Source: an uncultured Ruminococcus sp. (GTDB taxonomy: Bacteria; Bacillota; Clostridia; Oscillospirales; Ruminococcaceae). Taken from it: a DNA stretch of 64,000 nt. The position numbers were made by a program, and so were the translations under genes. The DNA lies in the NCBI GenBank assembly GCA_902762785.1, contig CACWPL010000024.1:61810-125809 (forward strand), read 5' to 3'. Below, piece by piece: positions 32,073 to 40,678 of the stretch (positions within the stretch are counted from its first letter, which is position 1; every line of letters begins with the position of its first letter). A model generated the notes under the pieces. It was not told the DNA's origin. It was given only the letters and a program-made list of their open reading frames with translations, and did no database searches.

Positions 32073-33122
32073 TCAGACCGTCCTTTCAAAGAGCGCGGCG
32101 AAGCCCTCGAGCGTGGCGTCGCGGATGACGGCATGTCCCACCGGCTCGCAGACGATGTAGCGCAGATGAGACCCTGCGCGCTTCTTGTCGTGTCCGCAGA
32201 GGGGGACGAGCTCGCCGATCGGCGCATCCACGCGGGACGGGAGCCCGTAGCGCTCGACGCACGCACGGAGCCGCGCGGCGGTGTCGGCATCGCCCGTGTA
32301 GTCGGTCATGAGGCACATCCCGGCGGCGACGGCGCAGCCGTGGGTATACGTCTCATAATGGTAATAGGCCTCGATGGCGTGGCCGAGGGTGTGGCCGAAA
32401 TTGAGGATCATCCGCAGACCGGTGTCCAGCTCGTCCTCCGCGACGACATCGCGCTTGATGCCGACGCAGGCGGGGATGATGTCGTCGAAACGGTCCTGCA
32501 CTGTGTCGAGATCGAGGCCGCAGAGCGTGTCGAAGAGGGCGGCGTCGGCGATCATGCCGTACTTGATGACCTCGCCCATGCCGTCGGTGAGGAAGGTGCG
32601 GGGGAGGGTGCGGAGCGTGTCCGGGTCACAGAGGACAGCGGCCGGCTGCTTGAACGCGCCGACGAGGTTCTTGCCCTCGGGGAGGTCGATGGCGGTCTTG
32701 CCGCCGACGGACGAATCGACCTGCGCGAGCAGGGACGTCGGGATCTGGACATAGGGCATCCCGCGCAGGAAGGTCGCGGCCGCGAAGCCCGTGATGTCCC
32801 CGACGACACCGCCGCCGAGGGCGATGAGGCAGTCCGACCGCGTGAGCCCCTCGGTGCAGAGGAACGACCAGATGGCCGCGAGCGTGGCGGCATTCTTGGA
32901 CGCCTCGCCGTGGGGGAAGGTGAAGCGGACGGCGCGCAGCCCGGCCTCCCGCAGCGACGCCTCGACGGCATCGGCATAGAGGGGGCCGACATGGTCATCG
33001 GTGATGACGGCGCAGGTCTCGGCCTTGGTGAGCGCACGGACGGTCTCGCCGGCCTTGGCGAGGATCCCCCGCTCGATGAGGACGTCATACGCCTGTGCCA
33101 CAGGGACATGGATCTTCTTCAT
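32073..33122 (-). CDS. aroB: 3-dehydroquinate synthase
   Basis: AroB closes DAHP to 3-dehydroquinate, the second shikimate step, using NAD and a divalent metal. The 349-residue protein has FPHGEASKN, the GGGVVGDITGFAAATFLRG nucleotide and substrate block, PTSLLAQVDSSVGGKTA, and metal-binding NFGHTLGHAIE. It is the first gene of aroB-aroA-aroC, with a near-consensus promoter and a short leader containing a GCTCC/GGAGC hairpin. GGAGGT precedes the ATG at 33122. Confidence 0.96.
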   Translation of the reverse strand: MKKIHVPVAQAYDVLIERGILAKAGETVRALTKAETCAVITDDHVGPLYADAVEASLREAGLRAVRFTFPHGEASKNAATLAAIWSFLCTEGLTRSDCLIALGGGVVGDITGFAAATFLRGMPYVQIPTSLLAQVDSSVGGKTAIDLPEGKNLVGAFKQPAAVLCDPDTLRTLPRTFLTDGMGEVIKYGMIADAALFDTLCGLDLDTVQDRFDDIIPACVGIKRDVVAEDELDTGLRMILNFGHTLGHAIEAYYHYETYTHGCAVAAGMCLMTDYTGDADTAARLRACVERYGLPSRVDAPIGELVPLCGHDKKRAGSHLRYIVCEPVGHAVIRDATLEGFAALFERTV

Positions 33123-33175
33123 GATAATAACCTCCGGTCATAGGATGGTGCTCCCGCAGGAGCAGACCTATTCTA

Positions 33176-33204
33176 ATTTTACCTGATTTTTCGTCATTTG
33201 TCAA
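33176..33204 (-). promoter_or_regulatory. promoter of the aroBAC operon
   Basis: Minus strand TTGACA (33204-33199), 17-base spacer, TAAAAT (33181-33176). Confidence 0.8.
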
Positions 33205-33238
33205 GCATGTGTCAATGGTATGCCGGGACTTCGTCCGC

Positions 33239-33277
33239 AAAAAAGACGCCCGCCAAGCATATGCCTGGAGGGCGGTC
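33239..33277 (-). terminator. terminator of the GH9 gene
   Basis: GACGCCCGCC (33245-33254) pairs with GGGCGGTC (33270-33277). On the minus strand it is followed by TTTTTTG. Confidence 0.75.
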
Positions 33278-33291
33278 CTTTGGATGCTGTT

Positions 33292-36024
33292 TTACTTCTT
33301 GCCGACGGGCAGCGTCACCAGCTTGACGACGGCCTTGAGGAGGTTGAGCGCATCGGTCGAATCGATGGCGTCATCCACATCCACATCGGCATTGGTCTTG
33401 CCCTGGGCAGTCAGGGTCGCACCGCCGAGGAGGCTCTTGTTGATGAGCACGACGTCGAGGATGTCGACCACGCCGTTCACGTCTACATCACCATAGAGCA
33501 CGCTGGACACGGGGGACTCGGCCTCGTCAGGCGCACCGGCGGGCGGCGTGCCGGAGACGAGCTTGCCGTCGACATACATCGTGATCGTATCGGTCAGCTC
33601 GGGGGCGACGTTGAGCCCCTTGCCGATCTCATCGGCCGTGCGGATGCCGGAGCGGCTGTAGTCGTTCGAGGGATCCCACACGAAGGTGTAAAGATCGCCG
33701 CCATTCTCGCCCTTGCCGGGGATGATGGCCTGCGTGTCGGCCATGAGCGCGAACTGGAACTGCTCTGTGCCGTAGAACTTGTAGTCCGGCCAGGTCAGCT
33801 CGATGTAGCAGTCGCCGGCGTCATTGTACTGCACCATCTCATAGGTGACGACGCGCTCGGCGTTCGTCGCGGACTTGACGGCGTCATAGTCGATACGGAC
33901 GTTCAGGTCGTCGACGGTCTGGCCGTTCTCGAGCAGCTCGGCGATGTTGAAATAGTAGCGCGCGCGGATGTCCTCGGGATAGCGCGGCGGCACCTGGGTA
34001 TGGTTCTCGATCTCGATGAGGACCTGGGTGGCCATGTTGTCCTCCTGCCCGACCGCGGCCTTCATCGTGAACTCGGTGACGGGCTTGCCGCCGTTGCGCT
34101 CCTGCTCGGTCGGCGGGAAATCGGCCATAGGCATATCGCCGTCGTCCTTGCCGTAGAAATGGTAAAGACCGGCACACGCGCCCACGAAGGCGGCATTGTA
34201 GTCCACCGCGACCTCATTGTAGATATAGTCCTTGGTCAGGTCACGGTGCCAGTCGATGGCATCGGGACCGCCGACGAGCGCGCCCCAGAGCACATGGGTC
34301 TGGTCGGCGGGATCGTCCATGTTCAGCGTGGTGGAGCCGTGGGAGGCACGGTGGTGCGGGTGGCACGCGCCGTTCTCCAGGTCATAGCCGACGATATAGG
34401 AGCGCCCCATGGGGTTATTGCCCATGATGTAATCCATCTGGCCGCGCGACCACTCCACGAAGGTCATGTCGCCGGTCTCCTTGGCGTAGACCATGGCCTC
34501 GAGCTGGGCAGCGGTGTCGTAGCGGGCGGAGCCGTAGTCATTGAGCATCGCGAAGCCCGCGGGGGTCTTTTTGAGCCATGCGCCGTCCTTTTCGGGGAGG
34601 GACGCGATCTGGTCGGCGGTGATGGACGTGTTCCAGACCTCGTCGTCACGTCCGAAGTCCTTATGCCCGGTCACGGCCGCAGGGAGGCCGGTGGCCTTGG
34701 CAGCGTCGGCCGGCTCCATGCCGCTCCAGAACTCGAGGTTCCAGCGGAAGATGTACCAGTCGCGGGAGCAGTTCGTGATCGGCGCGAGTTTGGCGAACAC
34801 GCCGCCCCAGACGGTATCCCAGCAATGCACCCAGATGTTCTGCCAGCAGTTGCCGGTATCCTTGATGATGCGCTTGATGTAGCCGGTGTAGGGATGGGCG
34901 CCCATGTCGCCGGTGACGTTCTCGTTGACGTGGACGATGTGGTCGATGTAGGTGTCGTCGCCGGTACACTCATAGAGCCAAACGGCCGCCCACGCGAGCT
35001 CGTCGTAGTCGTAGCTGGAGGTGTAGAAGCCGCCGTCGTAGCCCAGCGACGTCACCTTCATGCTGGAGTTCTCGACGCCGGCATTGGCGGCATCGGGATC
35101 GTCCTCGGAATAGGTCTTGCCGCCGTTGTCGGAATCGGCATCGTCGAGGAGCTCCTCGGTGTGGGTGTTGCGCGCGAAGCGGTAGAGGGCCTTGGCGGCC
35201 TTGAGGGACTCGGCGGCGTACTCCGGCTCGGTGTCCTTGAAGTTCAGGTAATTGACCGCGAGGGACGCCGCCACGCCCGCGCACATGTCGGACGCGGGGG
35301 TCTCGACCGTGGCGAAATAGGCGGGACGCTCGTAGTCGAGGAGCCAGGTGCCCTGGAGCTCGGGGGCGATCCAGTAGTTATGGTCGATGTTGCCCTCGCC
35401 GACCTGGTAGCAGAACGCGAGGACGTCCTCGCCGCTCTCGTCGTAATACAGGCATTTCAGATAGTAGTCGTTGAAGCAGTGGAGGATCTCCTCGCAGTGC
35501 TCGGCCTGTCCGGCGGCCTTGTAGTCATCGCGGAACTCGTAGTAGCCCCAGCCGAGGGTCGAGGCCGCGTAGCTGCCCGGGAGGCAGAACTTGACGCAGT
35601 CGCCCGCGTCGTGCATGCCGCCCTCGACGTCGATGGTGCCGTCCCCGTCCGGGTCGAGGATGTCGCGGTGGGCGTCGATGAATTCCTGGGAGAGGTTCGT
35701 GCCGCGCTTCTTCTCGGTCATCGGGATCAGCGGGACATGGGCGTCCTCCATGTGGCAGTCGCCGCGCCAATCGAGGTTGCCGGTGGCCTTGCCGCACTTG
35801 TTCTCGTCGTAGAAATAGAGCGAGAGCTGGAGCGCCTTGGCGAAGTCCTCATCGACGGGCTTGAGCGTTTCCGGGTCGGGGAAGGTCTTGTCCTCGTCCT
35901 TGACCTTGTCGAGCTCCTCCCCGGCAGCGGCCGCGGCGGCCATGGGGACCGGCGTCAGGAGCATCGCGAGCCCCGCAGCGCCGGCCAGGAATCGCCCGGC
36001 AAGATGTCTCTTCTTCATGTGCAT
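33292..36024 (-). CDS. cellulosomal GH9 endoglucanase with CBM3c-like module and dockerin
   Basis: This secreted 910-residue enzyme is expected to cut cellulose processively. A signal peptide covers about 1-34 and a GH9 catalytic domain about 50-620. The GH9 base is in HDAGDC (about 137), HPHHRASHG holds the conserved histidines, and the acid glutamate lies in NEVAVDYNAAFVGA (about 603). A CBM3c-like module (about 635-790, with FTMKAAVG, PEDIRARYYFNIAE and YIELTW) follows as in theme B GH9 enzymes. The dockerin (about 845-905) has DVDVNGVVDILD and DVDDAIDSTD loops and matches the GH10 and ScaC-like dockerins. The start may be the ATG at 36024 or at 36018; AAAGGA is close to the first. Confidence 0.94.
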   Translation of the reverse strand: MHMKKRHLAGRFLAGAAGLAMLLTPVPMAAAAAAGEELDKVKDEDKTFPDPETLKPVDEDFAKALQLSLYFYDENKCGKATGNLDWRGDCHMEDAHVPLIPMTEKKRGTNLSQEFIDAHRDILDPDGDGTIDVEGGMHDAGDCVKFCLPGSYAASTLGWGYYEFRDDYKAAGQAEHCEEILHCFNDYYLKCLYYDESGEDVLAFCYQVGEGNIDHNYWIAPELQGTWLLDYERPAYFATVETPASDMCAGVAASLAVNYLNFKDTEPEYAAESLKAAKALYRFARNTHTEELLDDADSDNGGKTYSEDDPDAANAGVENSSMKVTSLGYDGGFYTSSYDYDELAWAAVWLYECTGDDTYIDHIVHVNENVTGDMGAHPYTGYIKRIIKDTGNCWQNIWVHCWDTVWGGVFAKLAPITNCSRDWYIFRWNLEFWSGMEPADAAKATGLPAAVTGHKDFGRDDEVWNTSITADQIASLPEKDGAWLKKTPAGFAMLNDYGSARYDTAAQLEAMVYAKETGDMTFVEWSRGQMDYIMGNNPMGRSYIVGYDLENGACHPHHRASHGSTTLNMDDPADQTHVLWGALVGGPDAIDWHRDLTKDYIYNEVAVDYNAAFVGACAGLYHFYGKDDGDMPMADFPPTEQERNGGKPVTEFTMKAAVGQEDNMATQVLIEIENHTQVPPRYPEDIRARYYFNIAELLENGQTVDDLNVRIDYDAVKSATNAERVVTYEMVQYNDAGDCYIELTWPDYKFYGTEQFQFALMADTQAIIPGKGENGGDLYTFVWDPSNDYSRSGIRTADEIGKGLNVAPELTDTITMYVDGKLVSGTPPAGAPDEAESPVSSVLYGDVDVNGVVDILDVVLINKSLLGGATLTAQGKTNADVDVDDAIDSTDALNLLKAVVKLVTLPVGKK

Positions 36025-36128
36025 ACCGTCCTTTCCTGTGTGTTTTGTCTTTCTCTTAGACAGCAGACCACGCGCGGATCGTATGATCTGCCGCCTCGTT
36101 CACTCGGCGTATACTTTGTACAGTTTAT

Positions 36129-36157
36129 ATTTTAGTATATTTGGATGAAAATGTCAA
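36129..36157 (-). promoter_or_regulatory. promoter of the GH9 gene
   Basis: Minus strand TTGACA (36157-36152), 17-base spacer, TAAAAT (36134-36129), giving a leader of about 100 bases. Confidence 0.8.
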
Positions 36158-36308
36158 TACTTTTGTAAGATCTCTTGAGAAATATTTTTGTATATCTGAT
36201 GCGGAACGGGGACAGCGCTCGCACGAGCAGCGTTTCTGTGAAAAAAGAAACAGAATCGTCAGAGCGTATAAACGAAAACGATTTATCCAACATGACCAGC
36301 CTTCGCAC

Positions 36309-36323
36309 TATACAAATTGTATA
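36309..36323. promoter_or_regulatory. perfect palindrome, possible operator
   Basis: TATACAA-A-TTGTATA has seven-base perfect arms. It sits between the divergent GH9 and repeat-protein promoters, 26 bases before the latter's -35. The rest of the gap (36160-36348) shows only a small GTTTC/GAAAC hairpin and no gene. Confidence 0.45.
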
Positions 36324-36348
36324 TTTAAGAAAAAAGTTTAAAAAACAG

Positions 36349-36377
36349 TTGATTTTTCTTTTGAAATGTGGTATGAT
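36349..36377 (+). promoter_or_regulatory. promoter of the DLMAEF-repeat protein operon
   Basis: TTGATT (36349-36354), 17-base spacer ending TGG, TATGAT (36372-36377). Confidence 0.7.
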
Positions 36378-36452
36378 ATTAGTGAAGGATTCGGATCGCC
36401 GCGGCTCGGGGTAGGACAGGGCCGGGATGGATCCAGTTTAGGAGGGATCGCT

Positions 36453-39449
36453 ATGCAAGTGTTTCTGTACAAGGATGCAAAAGACCAGAGCATCCACGGA
36501 TCGGAGAACCAGAAAACGACCGGCTGCCGCATCAACCTGATGAAGCCGGAGAACATCGCGCGTTTTTCTAAGGACGGCACAGCGGATGATGCTGAGGGCC
36601 TGTTCCGGATCAGCTGCGCGAAATGTCAGGACCTCTTCATCAAGAAGATGCTGAAGGCCGACAACAAGATGCGCGCCCAGCAGGCCAAGGAGGAGCGCAG
36701 GCGCCAGAAGGAGCAGGGCGACAACGACAACATGGTCTCCCTGGCCGAGGTGCAGGAGAAGAAGCGCAAGGAGGCCGAGCGCGAGGCGCAGCGTGCTGCC
36801 GCCGCCGAGGCGGAGGCCAAGAAGAAGGCCGAGGAGGCCAAGCAGAGGGCCGAGGAGGAAGCCAAGCTCCGCGCCCGTGAGGAGGAGCTGCAAAAGCAGC
36901 GCGAGGCCGAGCTCGCCCAGCGCGAGAAGGAGCTCGCGGCCCGTGAGGCCGAGATCGCGTCCAAGCTCCAGTACCAGGAGTATGTGGCACCGAAGAAGAA
37001 GCCCGCGCCGCAGCCGGCCGTGAACCCCGGATTCCCGGGCTTCGCGCTCGACAGCGACCTCGCCCAGTTCGCCCTGCCGTCTACCGGGCAGGACCCCACC
37101 GCCGCAGCATTCGCGGCCAATGAGGGGAAGAATCCCAACGTCCTCGCCAGCATGAACAACACTGCCAAGAGCGACGTCAACGCGATCATGAAGGAGTTCG
37201 GTGTGGATGCCGCACCGAAGCCTGCCGCCAGCTTCGACGACCTGATGGCAGAGTTCGGCATCCCGACGCCGGCCGCGCCCGCGCCCGCTGCCCCCGCCGG
37301 TGACATCGACCTGATGGCGATGTTCGGCGGCCAGGAGGCGCCCACTGCGCCCCCGCCGGTCCGTGCGATGCAGCAGGCACCCGAGGCAGCGCCCGCACCC
37401 GCGCCTGTCCAGGCACAGGCGCCCGCCCCGCAGGCAGCCGCCCCGGTCATCGCTGGGATGGAGGATCTGATGGCCGCGTTCAGCGTGCCGCAGCCCGCCG
37501 CGCCCGCACCTGCCCCTGCGCCCGCGCCCGTCCAGGCACAGGCACCCGCGCCCGCTCCCACACCGACCGCCCCGGTCATCTCCGGGATGGAGGACCTGAT
37601 GGCGGAGTTCGGCCTGGATGCACCGAAGGCCCCCGCACCTGCGCCCGCGCCCGTACAGGCCGCGCCCGCGCCCGCACCTGAGAAGCCCGCACCTGCCCCC
37701 GCTCCGGTCGTTTCCGGGATGGAGGACATGGACGATATGATGGCCGCGCTGAACTCGCTCTCGCAGGCCGCTCCCGCCCCTGCACCGGCACCTGCGCCTG
37801 TTCAGGCGGCACCTGCTCCCGCACCTGCCCCTGCCGCCCCGGTCATCTCCGGCATGGAGGACCTGATGGCGGAGTTCAGTCTGGATGCACCGAAGGCCGC
37901 ACCGGCGCCAGCACCTGTTCAGGAAGCACCTGCTCCTGCACCGGCGCCCACGCCTGTACAGGCCGCACCGGCACCCGCGCCCGCTCCAGCCGCTCCGGCA
38001 GCGTCCATGATGGACGATCTGATGGCGGAGTTCAGCCTCGGCGCATCTGCCGCACCGGCGTCCGCGCCTGCCAAGCCCGCACCGCCCGCACCGCCTGCCG
38101 GCGGCGTACAGGATCTGTTCAATGAGCTCGGCGGCGGTTCCGATGATATGGACGACCTCATGGCGAAGTTCACGGCGCCCAAGAACGAGCCCGCACCTGC
38201 GCCCGCACCCGCTGAGCCTGCCGCGACCTCTGCATCGGCCGCAGCCGCGATGAGCGCGCCTGTCTCCGATGAGATGGATGACCTGATGGCACGCTTCTCT
38301 GCGCCCGTCCAGGAGCCCGCACCCGCCGCGCCGGCCGCCTCTGCGTCCGAGCTGTTCGGCGAGATGCTCGACAGTGCATCCGAGGATGACGATGTGATCG
38401 AGACCCAGCTCGTCGAGAGCATGGCACCCGTCGTCGAGAAGGTCGAGGAGCCCGAGGTCGATGCAACGGATGACGTCGCCGCGATGGCCGACATCGCCGA
38501 TGATATGTTCAACGAGCCGGCACCCGCGCCGCAGCCTGTCGTACACCAGCCGGCACCCGCTCCCGCACCTGCGCCTGTCGCTCCGGCTCCCGCCGCTGCC
38601 GCACCGCAGCAGCCCGCCGCCAAGGCACCCGCCGCACCGCAGCAGCCTGCCGCCGCCGCACAGTCCTACCCGAACGCCCAGCAGATGGGCGCCGCAGCCG
38701 GCGTGATGATGCAGCAGGGCATGCCGCAGATGATGCCGCAGTTCATGGGCTACGATGCAGCCGGCCAGCCGATGTATGCGCAGCCGATGCAGCAGAGCTA
38801 CCCGCAGGTACAGCAGCCCGTCTTCGCACAGCCCGGCTACCAGTTCATGGGCTACGATGCCGCCGGCAAGCCGATGTATGCCCCCATCCAGCAGCCCATG
38901 TTCCAGCAGACGCCGGTACAGCCTGTCCAGCAGACGCCCGTACAGCCTGTCCAGCAGACGCCGGTACAGCCTGTCCAGCAGACGCCGGTAAAGCCTGTCC
39001 AGCAGACGCCCGTACAGCCGGCACCGATGATGCGTCCGATGCCGCAGCCCGCACCGGGCGGCCAGGGCATCCATGTCTCCGTGATCGGGCAGAACGCCGG
39101 TCATATGCCGGATGCCGTCCGTTCCGCGGTGGCACGCTCCGCGACCGCACCGCAGGCCAATATCTTCGATAAGCAGGGCAAGGCCGTCCCCGTGATGGAC
39201 AACATCGAGGACATCCTGAGCTCGATGGGCGAGGACACCTCCTCCATGAAGAAGAAGGAGGAGGAGAAGGTCGCCGACATCGCCTACGAGGAGTACAAGC
39301 CGCGTAACCGCAAGGCTCCCAGGAAGAAGGCCGCCGACAAGACCTCCCAGCCCGACCGTCCGCTCACGGCACAGGAGCTGAAGGAAAAGAAGCGCCGCGA
39401 CAAGATCGACGCACAGTTCAAGAAGGACCTCGCCAAGAAGGGCTTCTGA
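36453..39449 (+). CDS. unknown Pro/Ala-rich hub protein with repeated DLMAEF motifs
   Basis: This 998-residue protein was not recognised. Residues 1-70 form a small domain with C25 and C55-x-x-C58 and a nearby H15, possibly zinc-binding. Residues 75-185 are a highly charged coiled coil. Residues 235-690 are Pro/Ala/Gln-rich linkers separating about ten short motifs of the form (M/F)(E/D)DLMAEF, for example FDDLMAEFG, MEDLMAAFS, MEDLMAEFS, MDDLMAKFT and MDDLMARFS. Residues 750-880 are Gln/Pro/Met-rich with FMGYDAAGxPMYA twice and QTPVQPV tandem units. The C-terminus has IEDILSSMGED and a basic tail. There is no signal or membrane segment, so it is cytoplasmic. AGGAGG precedes the ATG. It is cotranscribed with a TPR gene. 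A scaffold that binds a partner many times is inferred from the repeats alone. Confidence 0.8.
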   Translation: MQVFLYKDAKDQSIHGSENQKTTGCRINLMKPENIARFSKDGTADDAEGLFRISCAKCQDLFIKKMLKADNKMRAQQAKEERRRQKEQGDNDNMVSLAEVQEKKRKEAEREAQRAAAAEAEAKKKAEEAKQRAEEEAKLRAREEELQKQREAELAQREKELAAREAEIASKLQYQEYVAPKKKPAPQPAVNPGFPGFALDSDLAQFALPSTGQDPTAAAFAANEGKNPNVLASMNNTAKSDVNAIMKEFGVDAAPKPAASFDDLMAEFGIPTPAAPAPAAPAGDIDLMAMFGGQEAPTAPPPVRAMQQAPEAAPAPAPVQAQAPAPQAAAPVIAGMEDLMAAFSVPQPAAPAPAPAPAPVQAQAPAPAPTPTAPVISGMEDLMAEFGLDAPKAPAPAPAPVQAAPAPAPEKPAPAPAPVVSGMEDMDDMMAALNSLSQAAPAPAPAPAPVQAAPAPAPAPAAPVISGMEDLMAEFSLDAPKAAPAPAPVQEAPAPAPAPTPVQAAPAPAPAPAAPAASMMDDLMAEFSLGASAAPASAPAKPAPPAPPAGGVQDLFNELGGGSDDMDDLMAKFTAPKNEPAPAPAPAEPAATSASAAAAMSAPVSDEMDDLMARFSAPVQEPAPAAPAASASELFGEMLDSASEDDDVIETQLVESMAPVVEKVEEPEVDATDDVAAMADIADDMFNEPAPAPQPVVHQPAPAPAPAPVAPAPAAAAPQQPAAKAPAAPQQPAAAAQSYPNAQQMGAAAGVMMQQGMPQMMPQFMGYDAAGQPMYAQPMQQSYPQVQQPVFAQPGYQFMGYDAAGKPMYAPIQQPMFQQTPVQPVQQTPVQPVQQTPVQPVQQTPVKPVQQTPVQPAPMMRPMPQPAPGGQGIHVSVIGQNAGHMPDAVRSAVARSATAPQANIFDKQGKAVPVMDNIEDILSSMGEDTSSMKKKEEEKVADIAYEEYKPRNRKAPRKKAADKTSQPDRPLTAQELKEKKRRDKIDAQFKKDLAKKGF

Positions 39450-39472
39450 TCTCTCAACAACAGCGAAACGAT

Positions 39473-39509
39473 CCGCAGGGCTCACCGCCGGAAGGGGTGA
39501 GCCTTGCGG
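39473..39509 (+). promoter_or_regulatory. intercistronic hairpin before the TPR gene
   Basis: CCGCAGGGCTCACC pairs with GGTGAGCCTTGCGG over 14 positions. No T-run follows. It ends 26 bases before the next start codon and could stabilise or process the mRNA. Confidence 0.5.
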
Positions 39510-39535
39510 TGCATATCGTGGAAAGGAACATCATC

Positions 39536-40570
39536 ATGACCGAACAGGAAAGAACGAACGTCGTCCTTGCGTGCCGCGCACGTCTGACGGGCGATGCGGA
39601 GAAGGACATCGACATGCTCCGGCAGGAGGTGCTGCGCTACGAGAAGACCGAGCCGGCGCTCGCACAGGAGCTCGTGGAGATCGCACACTCGCTGCTGTCC
39701 CCGGAGCAGGCGGACTATCTCAAGTCCCACATCTACCTCGACGGCAAGCGCCTCGATCAGGTCTATGCCGAGGCCGATGCACTGACGCAGGCGGGCAAGT
39801 ATGCCGAGTCCGAGCAGCTGACCCGCAAGCTCTATGAGCACATCCTCGTGCAGTTCAAGGAGACGGCCGAGGCGCGGTTCTTCAGCTTCCGCAACCGACT
39901 GGAGTCGGAGCTCTACCACCAGCTCTTCCACCCGACCAAGCAGCTCCTGAAGGCGCCCTTCGACTTTGCACGATTCATCGGCCTTCATGCGTACAACCTC
40001 GTCGAGCTTCGCCGGACGGCGGAGGCGCTGCCGGTGCTCGAGCGTGCCGTGCGGTATGACCCGGTGAACCCGGATCCGCGCTTCGAGATCGCGGAGGTCT
40101 GCAAGCTGCTGCGTGCGCACGACCAGCTCCTCGAGGCCATCCGCCAGACGCTGCCGCTGTGTACCACGCCGTATGCGTTCGCGCGCTGCTACGCGAACAT
40201 GGGCTTTTACTGCGTCGAGGTCGAGGACTATCCGAGCGCGGTGTGCTTCTATTATGAGAGCCTGCGCTATGAGGACCATCCGGCGATCCCGGGCGAGCTG
40301 CGCCATGTGGCCGCGCTGATGGGGCACAAGATCGTGCCGCCGACGCGGGACATGATCCTGGATGCGTTCGCGAAGTACGACATCCTGAACGGCCCCGGCC
40401 GCGAGCTGCTCTATGTGGCGACCACTCTGGGCGAGCAGGCCATGCACGACGAGCGCTGGCCAGAGGGCGCGTACTACTACGACCTCATCGCCGCCCTGAC
40501 CCACGACGCCAAGGCCACCGAGCTCTTCAAGGTCTGCGCCTCGCACCTCGAGAAGAAGTCGGATCAGTGA
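39536..40570 (+). CDS. TPR-like helical-repeat protein
   Basis: This 344-residue cytoplasmic protein is almost entirely helical. It has tetratricopeptide-like stretches such as AYNLVELRRTAEALPVLERAVRYDP followed by NPDPRFEIAEVCKLL and YANMGFYCVEVEDYPSAVCFYYES. The N-terminal half has LDQVYAEADALTQAGKYAESEQL. TPR proteins bind short peptides, so the neighbouring protein with many short motifs is an attractive partner, though this is inference. The ATG at 39536 follows GAAAGGAA. The gene is 86 bases after the repeat protein on the same strand with no promoter seen between. Confidence 0.75.
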   Translation: MTEQERTNVVLACRARLTGDAEKDIDMLRQEVLRYEKTEPALAQELVEIAHSLLSPEQADYLKSHIYLDGKRLDQVYAEADALTQAGKYAESEQLTRKLYEHILVQFKETAEARFFSFRNRLESELYHQLFHPTKQLLKAPFDFARFIGLHAYNLVELRRTAEALPVLERAVRYDPVNPDPRFEIAEVCKLLRAHDQLLEAIRQTLPLCTTPYAFARCYANMGFYCVEVEDYPSAVCFYYESLRYEDHPAIPGELRHVAALMGHKIVPPTRDMILDAFAKYDILNGPGRELLYVATTLGEQAMHDERWPEGAYYYDLIAALTHDAKATELFKVCASHLEKKSDQ

Positions 40571-40575
40571 TGAAA

Positions 40576-40610
40576 CAAGGCTCCCGCCGTGCGCGGGGGC
40601 CTTGCTGTAT
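40576..40610 (+). terminator. terminator of the TPR gene
   Basis: CAAGGCTCCCGC (40576-40587) pairs with GCGGGGGCCTTG (40593-40604). A T-run is weak. Confidence 0.6.
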
Positions 40611-40638
40611 CTATCATGATGAAAACGGCCATATATCC

Positions 40639-40673
40639 AAAAAACAAGGCTCCCGCTTGATACGGGAGCCTTG
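40639..40673 (-). terminator. terminator of the GH26 gene
   Basis: CAAGGCTCCCG pairs with CGGGAGCCTTG. On the minus strand it is followed by TTTTTTG. Its left arm repeats that of the neighbouring plus-strand terminator. Confidence 0.8.
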
Positions 40674-40678
40674 CTTTG

